Assembly: GCA_963921195.1 (NCBI GenBank)
Contig: OY992537.1
Location: forward strand, 205,120,581 to 205,184,580
From: Pegoplata infirma
Lineage: Eukaryota > Arthropoda > Insecta > Diptera > Anthomyiidae
DNA: 64,000 nucleotides
Direction of reading: 5' to 3'
Of the stretch, positions 36,101 through 43,960 are shown piece after piece; position 1 is the first letter of the stretch; the number at the start of each line of letters is the position of its first letter. Position numbers and translations under genes: made by a program. A model generated the notes under the pieces. It searched no databases. It saw only the letters and a list, made by a program, of their open reading frames with translations, and was not told the origin of the DNA.

Positions 36101-39100
36101 TTAGGTGCAATTTATACAATTTACCACATAATTTAGGGTTTTGAGCAAAAAATAGATAGTTATTATATAAAATATGGGGAAAAAGTTTAACTCAGTCTTA
36201 CCGATTATTTTGTACCCTACACAATATACAATAAGTAAAAAAATTTAAATTTGGCCTTGGGAAATATATTGATACCCTCCACAATAAAAAAAGATTGCAA
36301 AAAAAAAAATTTTAAAAAATTTTAGAAAAAAAAAATTTGTAAAAAAAAATGTATAAAAGAAATTAATTAAAAACAAGTAAGAAAATTATAGCCAGTCAAG
36401 ACCGACCATATAATACCCTACACCAGAGTTTTTCGAAAATTGGCCCCGGAAATGGGTCCTATGGACCGATTAAATACATATTTTGTCAAATCTTTAATAA
36501 GTGTAAAAAAACACTCACAAATCAAATTTGAGTGAAATGGGCTTCTATTTGTTGACAATAAACCGCTTTAACTGAATATCGGGCGAAATTTTCAAAAGGG
36601 GCCTAAGTCCAAAACTGATCCGATGACTATCAGATTTTATAAAGTTATTTAAGTACGCGTTTAAGATACACAAACAAAATTTTCATAAAATATTTTCTAT
36701 TTTCATGAAATTTGAGAGATTTATGTGAAAATCGGGAAGGTGGTTTGTATGGGGGCTACAAGAAGAACTGGTCCGATTTCTTTAAAATTCGGAATGATGG
36801 TTTGTGACGACAAAACACGTTTACCTGCCAAATACCTATTATAATACGGTTATTAGAGTCATTTAAGTCAAAACTAAAGAGGACCTCTGTATGGGGGCTA
36901 GGTCTAAATATGGACCGATTTTTTCCAATTTCAATAGGCTTCGTCCTTGGGCCAAGAGTTTCAAATTTCAAGTCAATTGAATAAAAATTGCGACCTGTAT
37001 CGTGTTTACACCGTTCGACTCAAAAAGTGATTCTGAGTCGATCGGTATACTTAAAGGTGTGTCTAGGACCAATATTTCGGGTAGTTACAAACATCAGCAC
37101 AAACTCATTATACCCTGTATCACAGTGTGGTGCAGGGTATAAAAATGTTTTTGTGTAAATTTTTTTTTTACTTGTTTAAATACTATAATGTATTAATTTC
37201 TGTTCGCATATGTCAACCAGCAGCAGAATTAAAGCTTTTAGTATTTTCAGAATATGTGGAATGTAAATAAATTTTTACGGTCACCCCACATTTTTGTTCA
37301 TAACTTTTGAACCGATATCGCTGAAATGCAATACCAAACTTCTTAAAGCAACAACATGTATATTTTGTATATAAAGTCATCTCTATGAATTATTTTAAGC
37401 GTGTTCGCCATTTAAACAGACAGACGGACATCGATAGATCGTCTTAGAATCGATCAAGGATAATGAGTTTTTCTTAGGGCCTTATAGCGATATCTCGAAA
37501 TGTTACAAAAGGAATGACAAACTTGAATATACCATCTACTAAAAATAAGGAAGGTATTCCATAGCTAACACTCCGATTGTTTTAGGCCTATCTAATGGCG
37601 TGTCGGGCTTGGCGAAATTATACTTTGTTAAGCTGGGTCAAAAATGTGTGAAATGTTGATGTTCTTTATATAGAGAAGTATATGGGGCATTCCATGTCAA
37701 ATCGGACACTTTGAAATTTTTTTTTTAGATTTTCCCAATTTGTTTACAGTTTTTAGTACCCTTTAAAAACTCCTTCGTGGTAAATTTTCAGATTTTTTTG
37801 ATGAGCCGTTCAAAAGTTATCGATTTTTTAAAAATTGGTAGTTTGTTCCTTTACTCAAACTTCTTTTAAGGTACCTACAGATGACGCAATATTATGTACA
37901 ATATTCAATTATATTGAAGGTGTGTGGGTAATATTGACGATTGTACAATGGTCAATCTTACCCACACACCATCAATATAATTGAATATTGTACATAATAT
38001 TGCGTCGTCTGTAGGTACCTTTACTCATAACTTCTTCAATAATGATCCAAATTTCAATTTTTTTTTTTTAAATTTTTGTTTTTTCACGTACTTTAAAAAA
38101 AAACTGCAAAAAAATTCCTAAAAGCGCTCTAGTATGCGATTTTTAAGTTTTAAAATTTAAATCTCATTTTTGAAATAGTTTGTACTCTTCCATTTTTTGA
38201 AATTTTTTTGTGTAAAACTTCTATCGATTCTACAAATTTTTTCCCCAAGGTGGATCGTGGGATAACGATTATTACTATTTTTTAAAATTTTTTGAAAAAA
38301 AAATTATTGTAATTTTCCAATCTTAAAATCATTTCTACTGCTCCAATGGTGCGTCATAGAGGGGTCATTTGTAAGCCGACCCCCATTAATTTTTACGTCT
38401 TAACATTTCTTTGGAACAAACTAATACCCTATCTCCAATTTCTAAGGGGCTCCCACACAAAACGACCTCTCTCGGACGCACCATTGGACCTGTAAAAGCT
38501 GATTAAATAAAACAAATTTACAAAAAATAAAAAAAAATGTATGGGGACCGCCTTAACAATTAGAGATAGAGGGTAGGTGTATTCAGAGAAAATGTTTGGA
38601 CTAAAAACATATTGTGGGTCGGTCATACATTTTGTTGCTCTAAGGGCAATATTAGGGCAGTTAGAGCGGTTGGAGCAAATTTTAAAAAATAACGTTTTGT
38701 GTGGGAGCCCCCTTAGAAATTGGAGATAGGGTATTAGTTTGTTCCAAAGAAATGTTAAGACGTAAAAATTAATGGGGTTCGGTCTCATAAATGACCCCTC
38801 TATGACGCACCATTGGAGCAGTAGAAATGATTTTAAGAGTGGAAAATTACAAAAAAAAAATTTTCAAAAAAATTAAAAAAATAGTAATATTCGTTATCCC
38901 ACGATCTTCCTGGGCAAAAAATTTGTCGAATCGATAGAAGTTTTACACAAAAAAATTTCAAAAAAATCGAAGAGCACAAACATTTTCAAAAATGAGATTT
39001 AAATTTTAAAAATCGCATACTAAAGCGCTTTTAAGAAGTTTTATGTTTCATTTAATTGTGTTTCACCAAAGATGATTTACAATTTTACTTTTTTAAGCAT

Positions 39101-40392
39101 TTTGCTAGCATTGCACAAATTATTGGCCTTTGACAACTGCTTGTAAAATCGGATGTAGAACATTTTAACCCTTTAAATGCACGATTTAATGGTTTTTTAT
39201 GAGAGTATTTGAAATGAGGACAAAAATTACCCCTAAAAATAGGAGATAAGAGTGTTAGTATGCTCTACGAAAAGAACCGTCTTTAAATTTCACTACAGGC
39301 TTACAAGTAGATTTAATACATTTTTCGACTTATTTCACACTATATTGGAAGAACACAATTTTTTTATTGACGTTTTTCGCGAAAACGCGAATTGATCTAG
39401 AAAAATTGGGAGACAAGTGTATTTTAGTTTCAGCCCTACTTTCAGAATTTTTCAGTCTGGTCCATGTGTACAAAAGTGTGTCGGACGGTGTTGTATAAGC
39501 GAAGTCAATGTATACACAGAAACTGATTTAAAATCGATCGGCAAAAGTTTTTCAATTTGATTAAGATTCAATATTTCGAGATGTTACAAACGAAATAACA
39601 AATATATCTTACCCTCTGCCACTAAGTGAAGAGTATTAAAAGAAAATTATAATAAACAAATGATTGAGCATGAAACTAAAAACTATAAATCATTTAAAAT
39701 CCATTTCAAAGTTATTGGTTGTAAAAACGAAAGTGCTTTTTAGTTCGAATGGGAGTTTTTATAATTGTCGTTAAAATTTCATTGGCATTAGTTAAAACTA
39801 ATGTCAATGCCAAAAAAAGCAATAACATTTATCAAATTTTTTTTGCAAAATCTGAATTTTTAGCATATATATTAATTATAAAATTCAATGTTTTTGTTTA
39901 TGAAAAATTATCACAATTTTTTTTGCCGTTAAAAAAAAAAAAACATTTTTTTGATTTTGTTTACTTAAAACCTAACAACAAAATAAGTAATAAATAACAA
40001 AAAAAAAAACATTTCTACTTACGTCCATTGACTCTGCTAAATCTTCTTCATCGGAATCAACTGTTGATTCAACTAAGCCAGAGAAATCAATCTCCTCACC
40101 ATCCAGTGATGAACCATAAACGGATGCCATTGTATCACTGCCACTGTATGCTGAACTTGTATCACTTGAATGAGAACCACGATTGCATTTTTGATGCAAT
40201 TCTGGTCTAGAGGGTGGTTGATACTGTGTAATAAATATGATGAAAAAAAAAAAAAAAATTAAATGCAAAAAATGAAAATTCAATTAATAAATATATATAT
40301 TTTTTTTGTAATCAACATTTAAAGAGTAGACTTTTTCTATTATTACAACAATTACTACTTACATGTTGTCGTATATGATGATATGGATCCAT
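15144..40392 (-). CDS. Gef26: Gef26 (PDZ-GEF / dizzy), Rap guanine-nucleotide exchange factor: whole gene
   Basis: Coding exons in order on the minus strand: 40392-40363, 40223-40023, 26403-22695, 22094-21939, 18611-18150 and 15190-15144. All junctions are GT-AG with phases 0,0,1,1,1, giving about 1,534 residues. Domains (full-protein numbering): cyclic-nucleotide-binding-like about 120-220, RasGEF-N 265-390, PDZ 408-485 (carboxylate loop GGCGIYI), Ras-association 744-835, RasGEF catalytic 838-1060, then a Ser/Pro/Gln/His/Ala-rich tail. The order is diagnostic of the RAPGEF2/6 group, which loads Rap GTPases with GTP at membranes and junctions and in flies acts in adhesion and morphogenesis (family knowledge). 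Start: first ATG after an in-frame stop at 40432-40434. The introns are loaded with transposons, the largest being 13.6 kb (26404-40022). The last exon is inferred; see its own entry. Confidence 0.93.
15424..16222 (+). mobile_element. DINE-like Helitron, family A (copy 1)
   Basis: One end is the hairpin TATACCCTACACC...CAGGGTATA. A GAGTCGATTTAGCGATGTCC block with repeated CCGTCCGTC follows. The other end has GGTGTAGGGTAT, then a short palindrome (GGTCGGTCTTGACCGAC), then ACTTTCTTACTTGT. Further copies lie at 20649, 36374 (reverse) and 62629 (reverse). No coding capacity. It lies in Gef26 intron 5. Confidence 0.8.
16329..16940. mobile_element. MITE with arms of about 110 bp and a 17-G tract
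   Basis: The left arm starts ACAAGGGAAGTCTCCCTGGT and goes on through GTCACCC..GATCTTCATG. The right arm (about 16830-16940) is the imperfect reverse complement, ending GGAGACTTCCCTTGT. An uninterrupted run of G lies at 16446-16462. The rest is unrecognised. Confidence 0.7.
16941..17696 (-). mobile_element. Foldback element FB-A (copy 2, partial)
   Basis: Inverted relative to copy 1 (11083-12068), including the GGCATTAG ends at 17500-17690 and the two CACATATGTGG / CACACATGT hairpins. The side at 16941 starts directly against the MITE 16329-16940 and lacks the second terminal array, so this copy is truncated or rearranged. Confidence 0.65.
18150..18611 (-). CDS. Gef26: Gef26 coding exon 5 (low-complexity C-terminal tail)
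   Basis: The acceptor CACGTTGTAG... pattern (GTGTAG before 18611) joins in phase 1 to give GSVSSNDSGHGSY, then Ser, Pro, Gln, Asn and His-rich sequence (PTPPPF, HHNHRHSNMHG). A strong GTAAGT donor follows at 18149-18144. If not spliced, the frame continues 16 more residues to a stop at 18099-18097, and an AATAAA lies a few bases beyond. A shorter-transcript isoform with a different end is therefore possible. Confidence 0.85.
19141..19830 (-). mobile_element. DINE-like Helitron remnants, families B and C
   Basis: 19391-19800 is the reverse of 56350-56830: ACATCGCTAGAATGTCTTAG, GATCACTGATCAATAATATA, and CGATATTTCGATGCGTTACA. 19190-19250 has the CAAGTAGAAATTCGACTTGG terminus seen at 57515. It lies in Gef26 intron 4. 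The remaining bases of this intron (18612-19140, 19831-20648) hold no gene that I can see. Confidence 0.6.
20649..21468 (+). mobile_element. DINE-like Helitron, family A (copy 2)
   Basis: Same order as copy 1: TATACCC hairpin, GAGTCGATTTAGCAATGTCC with CCGTCTGTCTG iterations, then GGTGTAGGGTATTATATGGG, a short palindrome and TTTTCTTACTTGT. The 184-codon open frame running into it from 20216 crosses two different repeats and is not a gene. Confidence 0.8.
21939..22094 (-). CDS. Gef26: Gef26 coding exon 4
   Basis: A 156-base exon with acceptor TTTTTTTTACAG and donor GTAAGTT, phase 1 on both sides. It reads A|SMIPPPVRSIHERSHSD, a run of Pro (APPPPLP), then SSVTTFRDLPLRKSVTS. The Pro-rich stretch could bind SH3 domains (inference). 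Both phases fit the neighbouring exons. Confidence 0.9.
22140..22680 (-). mobile_element. DINE-like fragment in Gef26 intron 3
   Basis: Contains ATTCGGCATTGCCGAATATA, CATAACTTTTAAACCACAGA then CCGATATCGCTGAATTACA, and a GATCATC/CACACCGATATTTTGATG segment. These blocks recur at 37200-37560, 41200-41350 and 57860-58260. No gene. Confidence 0.55.
22695..26403 (-). CDS. Gef26: Gef26 coding exon 3 (all catalytic and regulatory domains)
   Basis: A 3,709-base exon that starts SLNVRDAVRDC after a TTTCCAG acceptor and ends in phase 1 at ATGCCAG with a GTTAGT donor. In order it holds the cyclic-nucleotide-binding-like fold (SWSVLINGVVEI..GDSFG), RasGEF-N (YVEDFLLTHRIFI), PDZ (GYEMRGACVATGGCGIYIS, GLKRGDQIHEVNG), Ras-association (HVLKVFKADQTCKYLLI) and the Cdc25-type RasGEF core. 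The core shows ELAIQLTLQDFSIFRQIES, HCKECRNFNSMFAIISGL and the end FEKLRMIAKEVRLL. After the core comes Ser/Asn/His/Ala-rich low complexity with KRRKKS, a possible basic signal. Reading frame intact throughout. Confidence 0.97.
26641..26767. mobile_element. PIF/Harbinger-type MITE with TTA duplication
   Basis: 127 bp, TIRs GGGCGGATTACTCAATG / CATTGAGTAATCCAGCC (one mismatch), flanked by TTA at 26638-26640 and 26768-26770. The three-base TWA duplication is typical of PIF/Harbinger. It lies in Gef26 intron 2; the rest of 26404-27300 has no recognisable feature. Confidence 0.75.
27301..27650 (-). pseudogene. 3' end of an I-like LINE with (TAA)n tail
   Basis: The minus strand reads TGHYKVNYHLHNLNLSASS, then after a frameshift ETTQHILCECVAI, RRRYLDRELL and SVIMFIRNIEQSL before a stop. 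This is the region after RNase H in I/R1/Jockey-group LINEs (TGH..., Cys/His cluster). It ends in AATAATAATAATATTAATAA, the tail type of I elements. 5' truncated. Confidence 0.65.
27660..27785. repeat. CCGGGTT hairpin repeat
   Basis: AAAACCCGGTTTTTG (27663-) and AACCGGGTTTTCTG (27751-) are inverted, with CCCGGTTCGAATAACCGGG forming a tight hairpin inside. It separates the two LINE fragments. Unclassified. Confidence 0.45.
27838..29640 (-). pseudogene. LINE reverse-transcriptase fragment, copy 1
   Basis: Minus-strand pieces in order: ISIDCPNAIEICEAIKSL (about 29570), then after an insertion LPKK.. , FIDFEKTFDTLNH, GVRQGCVLSPLL, the YADD box in EDLDYADDICLLTHTFS, EVESFCYLGSLLDKSGG, and RRTKLKMFNSNVKSTLL. 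Several frameshifts and stops. It lacks the 3' part that copy 2 keeps (GCETW..., IGHILRKP). The order (FIDFEKAFD, GVRQGC, YADD, YLGS, IGH.LRKP) resembles RTE/CR1-like LINEs; the clade is not certain. Confidence 0.8.
28890..29430. mobile_element. Insertion in LINE copy 1 with imperfect TIRs
   Basis: Splits LINE copy 1. CTGTTTCTGTAATTTTGTTA then TGCGGAAA (from 28897) pairs with TTTTCGCATAAATTACAGAA (29400-29420). No target duplication seen; the flanks 28805-28890 are unassigned. The overlapping open frames on both strands here are AT-rich artefacts. Confidence 0.5.
29670..31750 (-). pseudogene. LINE reverse-transcriptase fragment, copy 2 (more complete)
   Basis: Same family and strand as copy 1. 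Minus-strand order: RNLANNIAKEAQAAAETNRA, KLLKNNKSPGSDNISPKLL, a gap (31025-31280), PEDLAEGVIINLPKKRDL, KEQAGFRAHKSCIDHVNSLR, FIDFEKAFD, the YADD box in LEDLDYADDNCFLTH, LYGCETWNAATRDIQ, and RRHKWSWIGHILRKPPDD. At the end is WNPQGSRRTGRLFHTWKRQ. Broken by frameshifts and an insertion. 31750-31860 repeats a piece like GQLVTSKEQL and ends in ..LWEEFFTTM, so the 5' side looks rearranged. Non-autonomous. Confidence 0.82.
31760..31920. repeat. GGGATTATGACCGAAA repeat, left part (split by a LINE)
   Basis: 31830-31920 has inverted TTATTTTCGGTCATAGTCCC / GGGATTATGACCGAAATAAT. It continues across the LINE at 34674-34750 (CCGTGGGGATTATGTC). A related repeat is at 45545-46210 (GGGATTAAGTCCGAAAT, TTCGGTCATAATC). 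Confidence 0.55.
31921..34673 (+). pseudogene. 5'-truncated R1/LOA-group LINE with 11-bp target duplication
   Basis: ATCCTCACAAC lies at 31910-31920 and 34674-34684. Coding pieces: endonuclease C-terminal half (32055-32345; CDANAHHSIWGS, then SDHRYIEF with the catalytic Asp-His). After a frameshift near 32575 comes the reverse transcriptase (SPGPDGIIPAEL; QHAYSKGRSTETALHELV; AFLDIEGAFNNV; TPQGGVLSTLLW; AYADDVAIAV; GAKYLGVFLDRKLN). Last is a Cys-rich tail, CRSCMDEEESETIKHFICHC (34377-34440). The RNase H domain expected between 34260 and 34300 for the LOA group is missing. At least five frame breaks. Ends ACAACCTAACCT without a long poly(A). Dead copy, inserted in the repeat at 31760-31920/34685. 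Confidence 0.85.
34760..36230. other. AT-rich intron sequence, nothing recognised
   Basis: Part of the large Gef26 intron 2. A short GAACCGCTGAAACGATATC block at about 35690 is the only DINE-like trace. No gene or RNA seen. Confidence 0.5.
36230..37560 (-). mobile_element. DINE-like family C element split by a family A copy (36374-37142)
   Basis: Outer element: TTTGGCCTTGGGAAATATAT and GATACCCTCCACAAT at 36250-36290. It resumes at 37170 with CTTGTTTAAATACTATAATG, TTCATAACTTTTGAACCGAT and AGACGGACATCGATAGATCG, as in the copy at 40979-41400. Inner element: ACAAGTAAGAAAATTATAGC at 36374, then GAGTCGATCGG and the hairpin TATACCCTGTATCACAG..GCAGGGTATA ending near 37142. Family A therefore inserted later. 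A 71-codon open frame here is an artefact. Confidence 0.75.
37869..38020. mobile_element. PIF/Harbinger-type MITE, almost entirely a hairpin, with TTA duplication
   Basis: Arms of about 70 bp (37869-37938, 37951-38020) pair with about three mismatches around a 12-base loop that itself contains TTGTACAA. TIRs begin AGGTACCTACAGA. Flanked by TTA at 37866-37868 and 38021-38023. The transcript would fold into a long near-perfect stem. Confidence 0.85.
38111..39038. mobile_element. Foldback element with arms of about 350-370 bp
   Basis: 38111-38480 and 38690-39038 are inverted copies. Landmarks: AAAAGCGCTCTAGTATGCGA / TCGCATACTAAAGCGCTTTT, GATCGTGGGATAACGAT, GAGGGGTCATTTGTAAGCCG / CGGTCTCATAAATGACCCCT, CCCTATCTCCAATTTCTAAG. 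The spacer is about 210 bp. Terminal duplication not clear. The 119-codon minus frame lies across the spacer and arm and is not protein-like. Confidence 0.75.
39039..40010. other. Intron sequence with repeat traces, no gene
   Basis: 39470-39495 holds GTGTGTCGGACGGTGTTG, the terminus of the Harbinger-like element at 49617-50868. 39560-39640 is a DINE-like trace, and 39775-39815 a remnant of the GGCATTAG/CCAATGCC family. The remainder is unrecognised AT-rich DNA. Confidence 0.45.
40023..40223 (-). CDS. Gef26: Gef26 coding exon 2
   Basis: A 201-base exon, phase 0 on both sides. Acceptor TTATTACACAG, donor GTAAG after ...ESMD. It reads YQPPSRPELHQKCNRGSHSS, then a Ser-rich stretch, then an acidic stretch (DGEEIDFSGL, DSDEEDLAESMD). 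This N-terminal leader precedes the cyclic-nucleotide-binding-like domain in the fly protein. Confidence 0.93.
40363..40392 (-). CDS. Gef26: Gef26 coding exon 1 with start codon
   Basis: Ten codons MDPYHHIRQH before a GTAAGT donor; intron 1 is 139 bases (40224-40362). The frame is closed upstream by a stop at 40432-40434, with no other ATG between, so this is the likely start. The exon must extend upstream as 5' UTR; its acceptor is not clear. Confidence 0.88.
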
Positions 40393-40434
40393 TAGTTGTA
40401 TAGAGGCCACAACTTGTTTAATATGTTTGTTTTA

Positions 40435-40978
40435 TTTTTTGTTGTTATTTCTTGGAAACTTATTTTTGGGTTATTTTGTAAAAGTTAATTATAAGAATTT
40501 TTTATGTTTTTGCTTCAATTGTGTATTTGAAATACATTTAAGTTATAGTTTGATTTTATTTTATTTTAAAAATTTTTTTGTTGATATGTTTTACAAAATT
40601 AAGAGATTTTTAAATTTTGATTTGTACGTTTAAATTTCTTTAGAGTCCTTTTTTTAGTTAAAACGACATTTATGGTTTGGTTTTTTAGATTGGAAGATCT
40701 TTCAAATAAAACGAGATCTGAAATTAAACAAAATTTATTAAATTAATGGTTAAACAATTTAAAATGATTTATGATTATTCTGAAAAAAATAAAATAAACC
40801 ACATAAAACACGCAAATTATTTCTTAACAACTTTAGATTACTTGATTCACTTAAAGAAAAAATTAGAAATTTCTTAAAAATATTTTAAAAATTTGAGAAA
40901 TTCACAAAATTTGATTTAGCCTTACCAAATTTAGTAAATTAGTTATATAGAAAAAACTTAAAAAAAACTAGTAAAAAA
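40435..40978. other. AT-rich upstream flank of Gef26 exon 1
   Basis: Part of the 5' UTR exon or of an upstream intron of Gef26. No repeat family, open frame or convincing splice acceptor seen. Confidence 0.4.
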
Positions 40979-41940
40979 GTTAAATTCGGCCTTGCCGAAT
41001 GTAGTGATACCCTCCACAATTTCAAAAATATTATTGCCAAAAACTTTATTTAAAAGGAAATTACTTTTGAAAAAAAAAATTTTTTGAAAAAAAAAATCCG
41101 CGAAAAAAAAATGTTGGTAAAAAAAAATCCGCGATTTTTTTCTTTTTTTTTGTCAAAAAATATGTTCGTACTTGTTTAAATACCATTTGGAGTTCAATTA
41201 TGTTCACATATGTCAACCAGAAGCCGAATTAAAGCATTTTGTATTTTTAGGTTATGTTGAATGTACTGAAATTTTTGAGGTGTGCTTACATTTTCGCTCA
41301 TAACTTTTGAACCGCTTAACCGATATCGCTCAAATGCAATACCAAACTTCTCGGGAGAACTTCCAATAAATATGTTAAGTTTCAGTCATCTCTGCATTTC
41401 AAGCAAGAAACACCTCCATTTTTTTTTTTTAATCTAAAAAAAGCTTTTTGCACCAAATAACAAATAATAATAATAAAAAATATTTTTTGTTTTCTCCCCA
41501 TATGCCTGGATGCAAAATGACGCTCCTATCAGTTCTAAACATTTTTTATAAATTTGAAAAAATCAGACAAAGCTTTTTACACTAAATAACATAAAATAGG
41601 GGATGAGAACGAAAAAAAAAAAACAAAAGTTAAAACGAAAATGTAAGGAAACCTCAAAATTTTGGTACATTCCACGTAACCTAAAAATGCTTTAATTTGG
41701 CTACTATTTGACATATGAATTGGTTTTTATACCGAACGTTATTAAAACAAGTAATAATATTTTTCAAAGCTCATTTTTTCACGGAATTTTTTCACTAAAA
41801 ATTTTTTTTCGCAATATTTATTTCTTTAACCAATTTTTCCCGCGGATTTTTTTAACCAAAAAAATACTTTATACTTGTTGGAGTGTGGATATTAATAAAA
41901 AAACGTTTGCCATTAGCGAAAAAAGCCGATACTAAAAATC
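40979..41940. mobile_element. Inverted pair of DINE-like family C fragments
   Basis: 40979-41350 begins TTAAATTCGGCCTTGCCGAA then GTGATACCCTCCACAAT and includes CATATGTCAACCAGAAGCCG and AACTTTTGAACCGCTTAACC. 41630-41720 is the reverse complement of 41200-41290 (CATTTTCG...CATATG). The two form a foldback with a diverged AT-rich centre. No gene. Confidence 0.6.
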
Positions 41941-42445
41941 CTACTGAAGAAAACTGGGGTGTTTGAAACCGTTATAGGAATACCAGAAATGTCTGTAATT
42001 TTAAAAAATTAAATTTTATTATACATTTTTCAACTTGAACCTAAAATTTCTTCCGTTAATGAAATTTCCATGACTTAAGTGTGAGCATAATTGAAATACA
42101 CCAATACCCCGGTTTGCGTCGCTTCGGTTTGCGTCGTTTCGAAGTTGCGTCGTTTTCAAATTTCTGTGATTTCGAAGTTGCGTCGTTTTGGTTTCAGTTT
42201 GCGTTGCATGGCTTCGAACTTGCGTCGCCAGTACTTCGATTTGCGTCGTTGATATAAAAATGTGTGTACAAAGCTAAAACAAAAAAAGGGGATTTCCCGT
42301 TTATATTTCAGTTTGCGTAGCATGGCTTCGAAGTTGCGTCGTTAGTGCTTCGATTTGCGTCGTTAATATGAAAATGTTTATACAAAGCTAAAACAGAAAA
42401 GGGGTATTTCCCGCTTAATGCTAATGCAAATATGTATGTACAGTA

Positions 42446-43387
42446 GAGTGTCCCTTATTTTGGAAATGTTGGAAATGTTGTGACGGTACCCCCTCATTTT
42501 TTTCCTTTTGACTAAAAAATAACTCAGGAAAAATTTTACGCCCCTACGACCACGCCTTCCCTACGCGACGGGGCCGTAAAGAGCGGGGCCTTAAAAATCA
42601 TTTTTCCATACAAAGCAAAAAAATTTTTTTTTGATTTTTAATTTTTTTGTTATTAATTATAATATTACTTGGCTAGCTTATTCACGACAAAAAATTTGAT
42701 TTTGGTGGGATGAGGCTTTCAGTTCTAAAAAATTTTTCGAAAAAAAAAATTTAGAGCTTTTGGGGTCCTACAGTAAAAATTTTTTAAAAAATATTTTTTT
42801 TTTGTTTTGACAAGCAACCGTTTTAGTTGAATTGTTGCTTTTAATGATAAATTTTTTTATAAAAATATTATTCCTATCTGTGACATCTTTATCGTGATCT
42901 AAAAAGGGTAAAAAATGCATTTTTGATGTTTTTCGATACACGATCACGATGTCACAGATATGAATAATATTTTTTTATGAATATATATCATTAAAAGCAA
43001 CATTACAACTAAAACCGTTGCTTGTCGAAACTAAAAAAAAAAAAATTTAAAAATTTTGACTGTAGGACCCCAAAAGCTCTAATTTTTTTTTTTCGAAAAA
43101 TTTTTTAGAACTGAAAGCCTCATCCCACCAAAATCAAATTTTTTGTCGTGAATAACCTAACCAAGTAATATTATAATTAATAACAAAAAAATTAAAAATT
43201 AAAAAAATTTTTTTTTGCTCTGTATGCAAAAATGATTTTTAAGGCCCCGCTCTTTACGGCCCCGTCGCGTAGGGAAGGCGTGGTCGTAGGGGCGTAAAAT
43301 TTTTCCTGAGTTATTTTTTAGTCAAAAGGAAAAAAATGAGGGGGTACCGTCTCAACATTTCCAACATTTCCAAAATAAGGGACACTC
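42446..43387. mobile_element. Foldback MITE with arms of about 460 bp and TA duplication
   Basis: Starts GAGTGTCCCTTATTTTGGAA and ends with its reverse complement; TA at 42444-42445 and 43388-43389. The two arms match almost throughout, including GACGGTACCCCCTCA, GTAGGGAAGGCGTGGTCGTA and GAGGCTTTCAGTTCTAAAAA in inverted form. The loop is near 42905-42930. It inserted within the Tigger element. TA duplication fits Tc1/mariner. Confidence 0.88.
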
Positions 43388-43483
43388 TAATGTACAGGTT
43401 GTCTGCTGGTTGAAAGTTGAAGATCGTTAGTAGTTTCAAATTACATTTGCTAAAGAGAGGTTGAATCTAAATATTTTGCAACA

Positions 43484-43960
43484 ATGAGTCAAAAAAGAAA
43501 GCAAATAAGCTTAGAACAAAAACTGGACATTTTGAAACTTTTTAAATTAGGGAAAAAGGCTGTTTATATTGGAACAGACCTTGGATTAGCACCTTCTACA
43601 ATTAAATCCATTTGTTCCAGAGACGCTGATAAAATTAAAAAAATTGCTGAAATCGCAACATCCTTTCAACATAAAAAGGTAACGAAAATGAGGAGTCCTT
43701 TAGTGGAAAAAATGGAGTCACTTCTTTGCATATGGAGACAAGATCAAAATCAGCGAAGAATGCCATTAAGTCAGATAGTAATTCTAAAAAAACCTTTACT
43801 CTATTTGAAGACCTGAAAGAAAACTATCAAGTACCGAGAGTGCAGAGGAATTTGAAGCAAGTAGAGGTTGGTTTGACCGCTTTAAGACCCGTGGAAATTT
43901 GCATAGCGTTGCATTGAATCTGCTAGTGCAGATACTTTAGCTGCAGAAAAGTTAAAAAAA
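43484..43960 (+). pseudogene. Tigger-like transposase, N-terminal DNA-binding part, frameshifted
   Basis: Starts MSQKRKQISLEQKLDILKLF, a CENP-B-type N-terminal helix-turn-helix (KAVYIGTDLGLAPSTIKSIC). The second DNA-binding region follows (RSPLVEKMESLLCIWRQDQN, QRRMPLSQ). A frameshift near 43800 switches to LFEDLKE, and another to EEFEASRGWFDRFKTRGNLH and SASADTLAAEKLK (about 43845-43950). In full Tigger/jerky proteins a DDE domain of roughly 200 residues would follow; here the sequence runs into A-rich DNA. It cannot encode an active enzyme. Confidence 0.85.

Noticed and set aside
34860..36200. Possible hidden Gef26 exon in the large intron
   Set aside because: No frame with flanking splice sites and protein-like composition was found; the exon 2 to exon 3 join is already in phase and protein-like.
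38429..38788. 119-codon minus-strand frame
   Set aside because: Spans the spacer and one arm of a foldback element; no motif and no homologue recognised.
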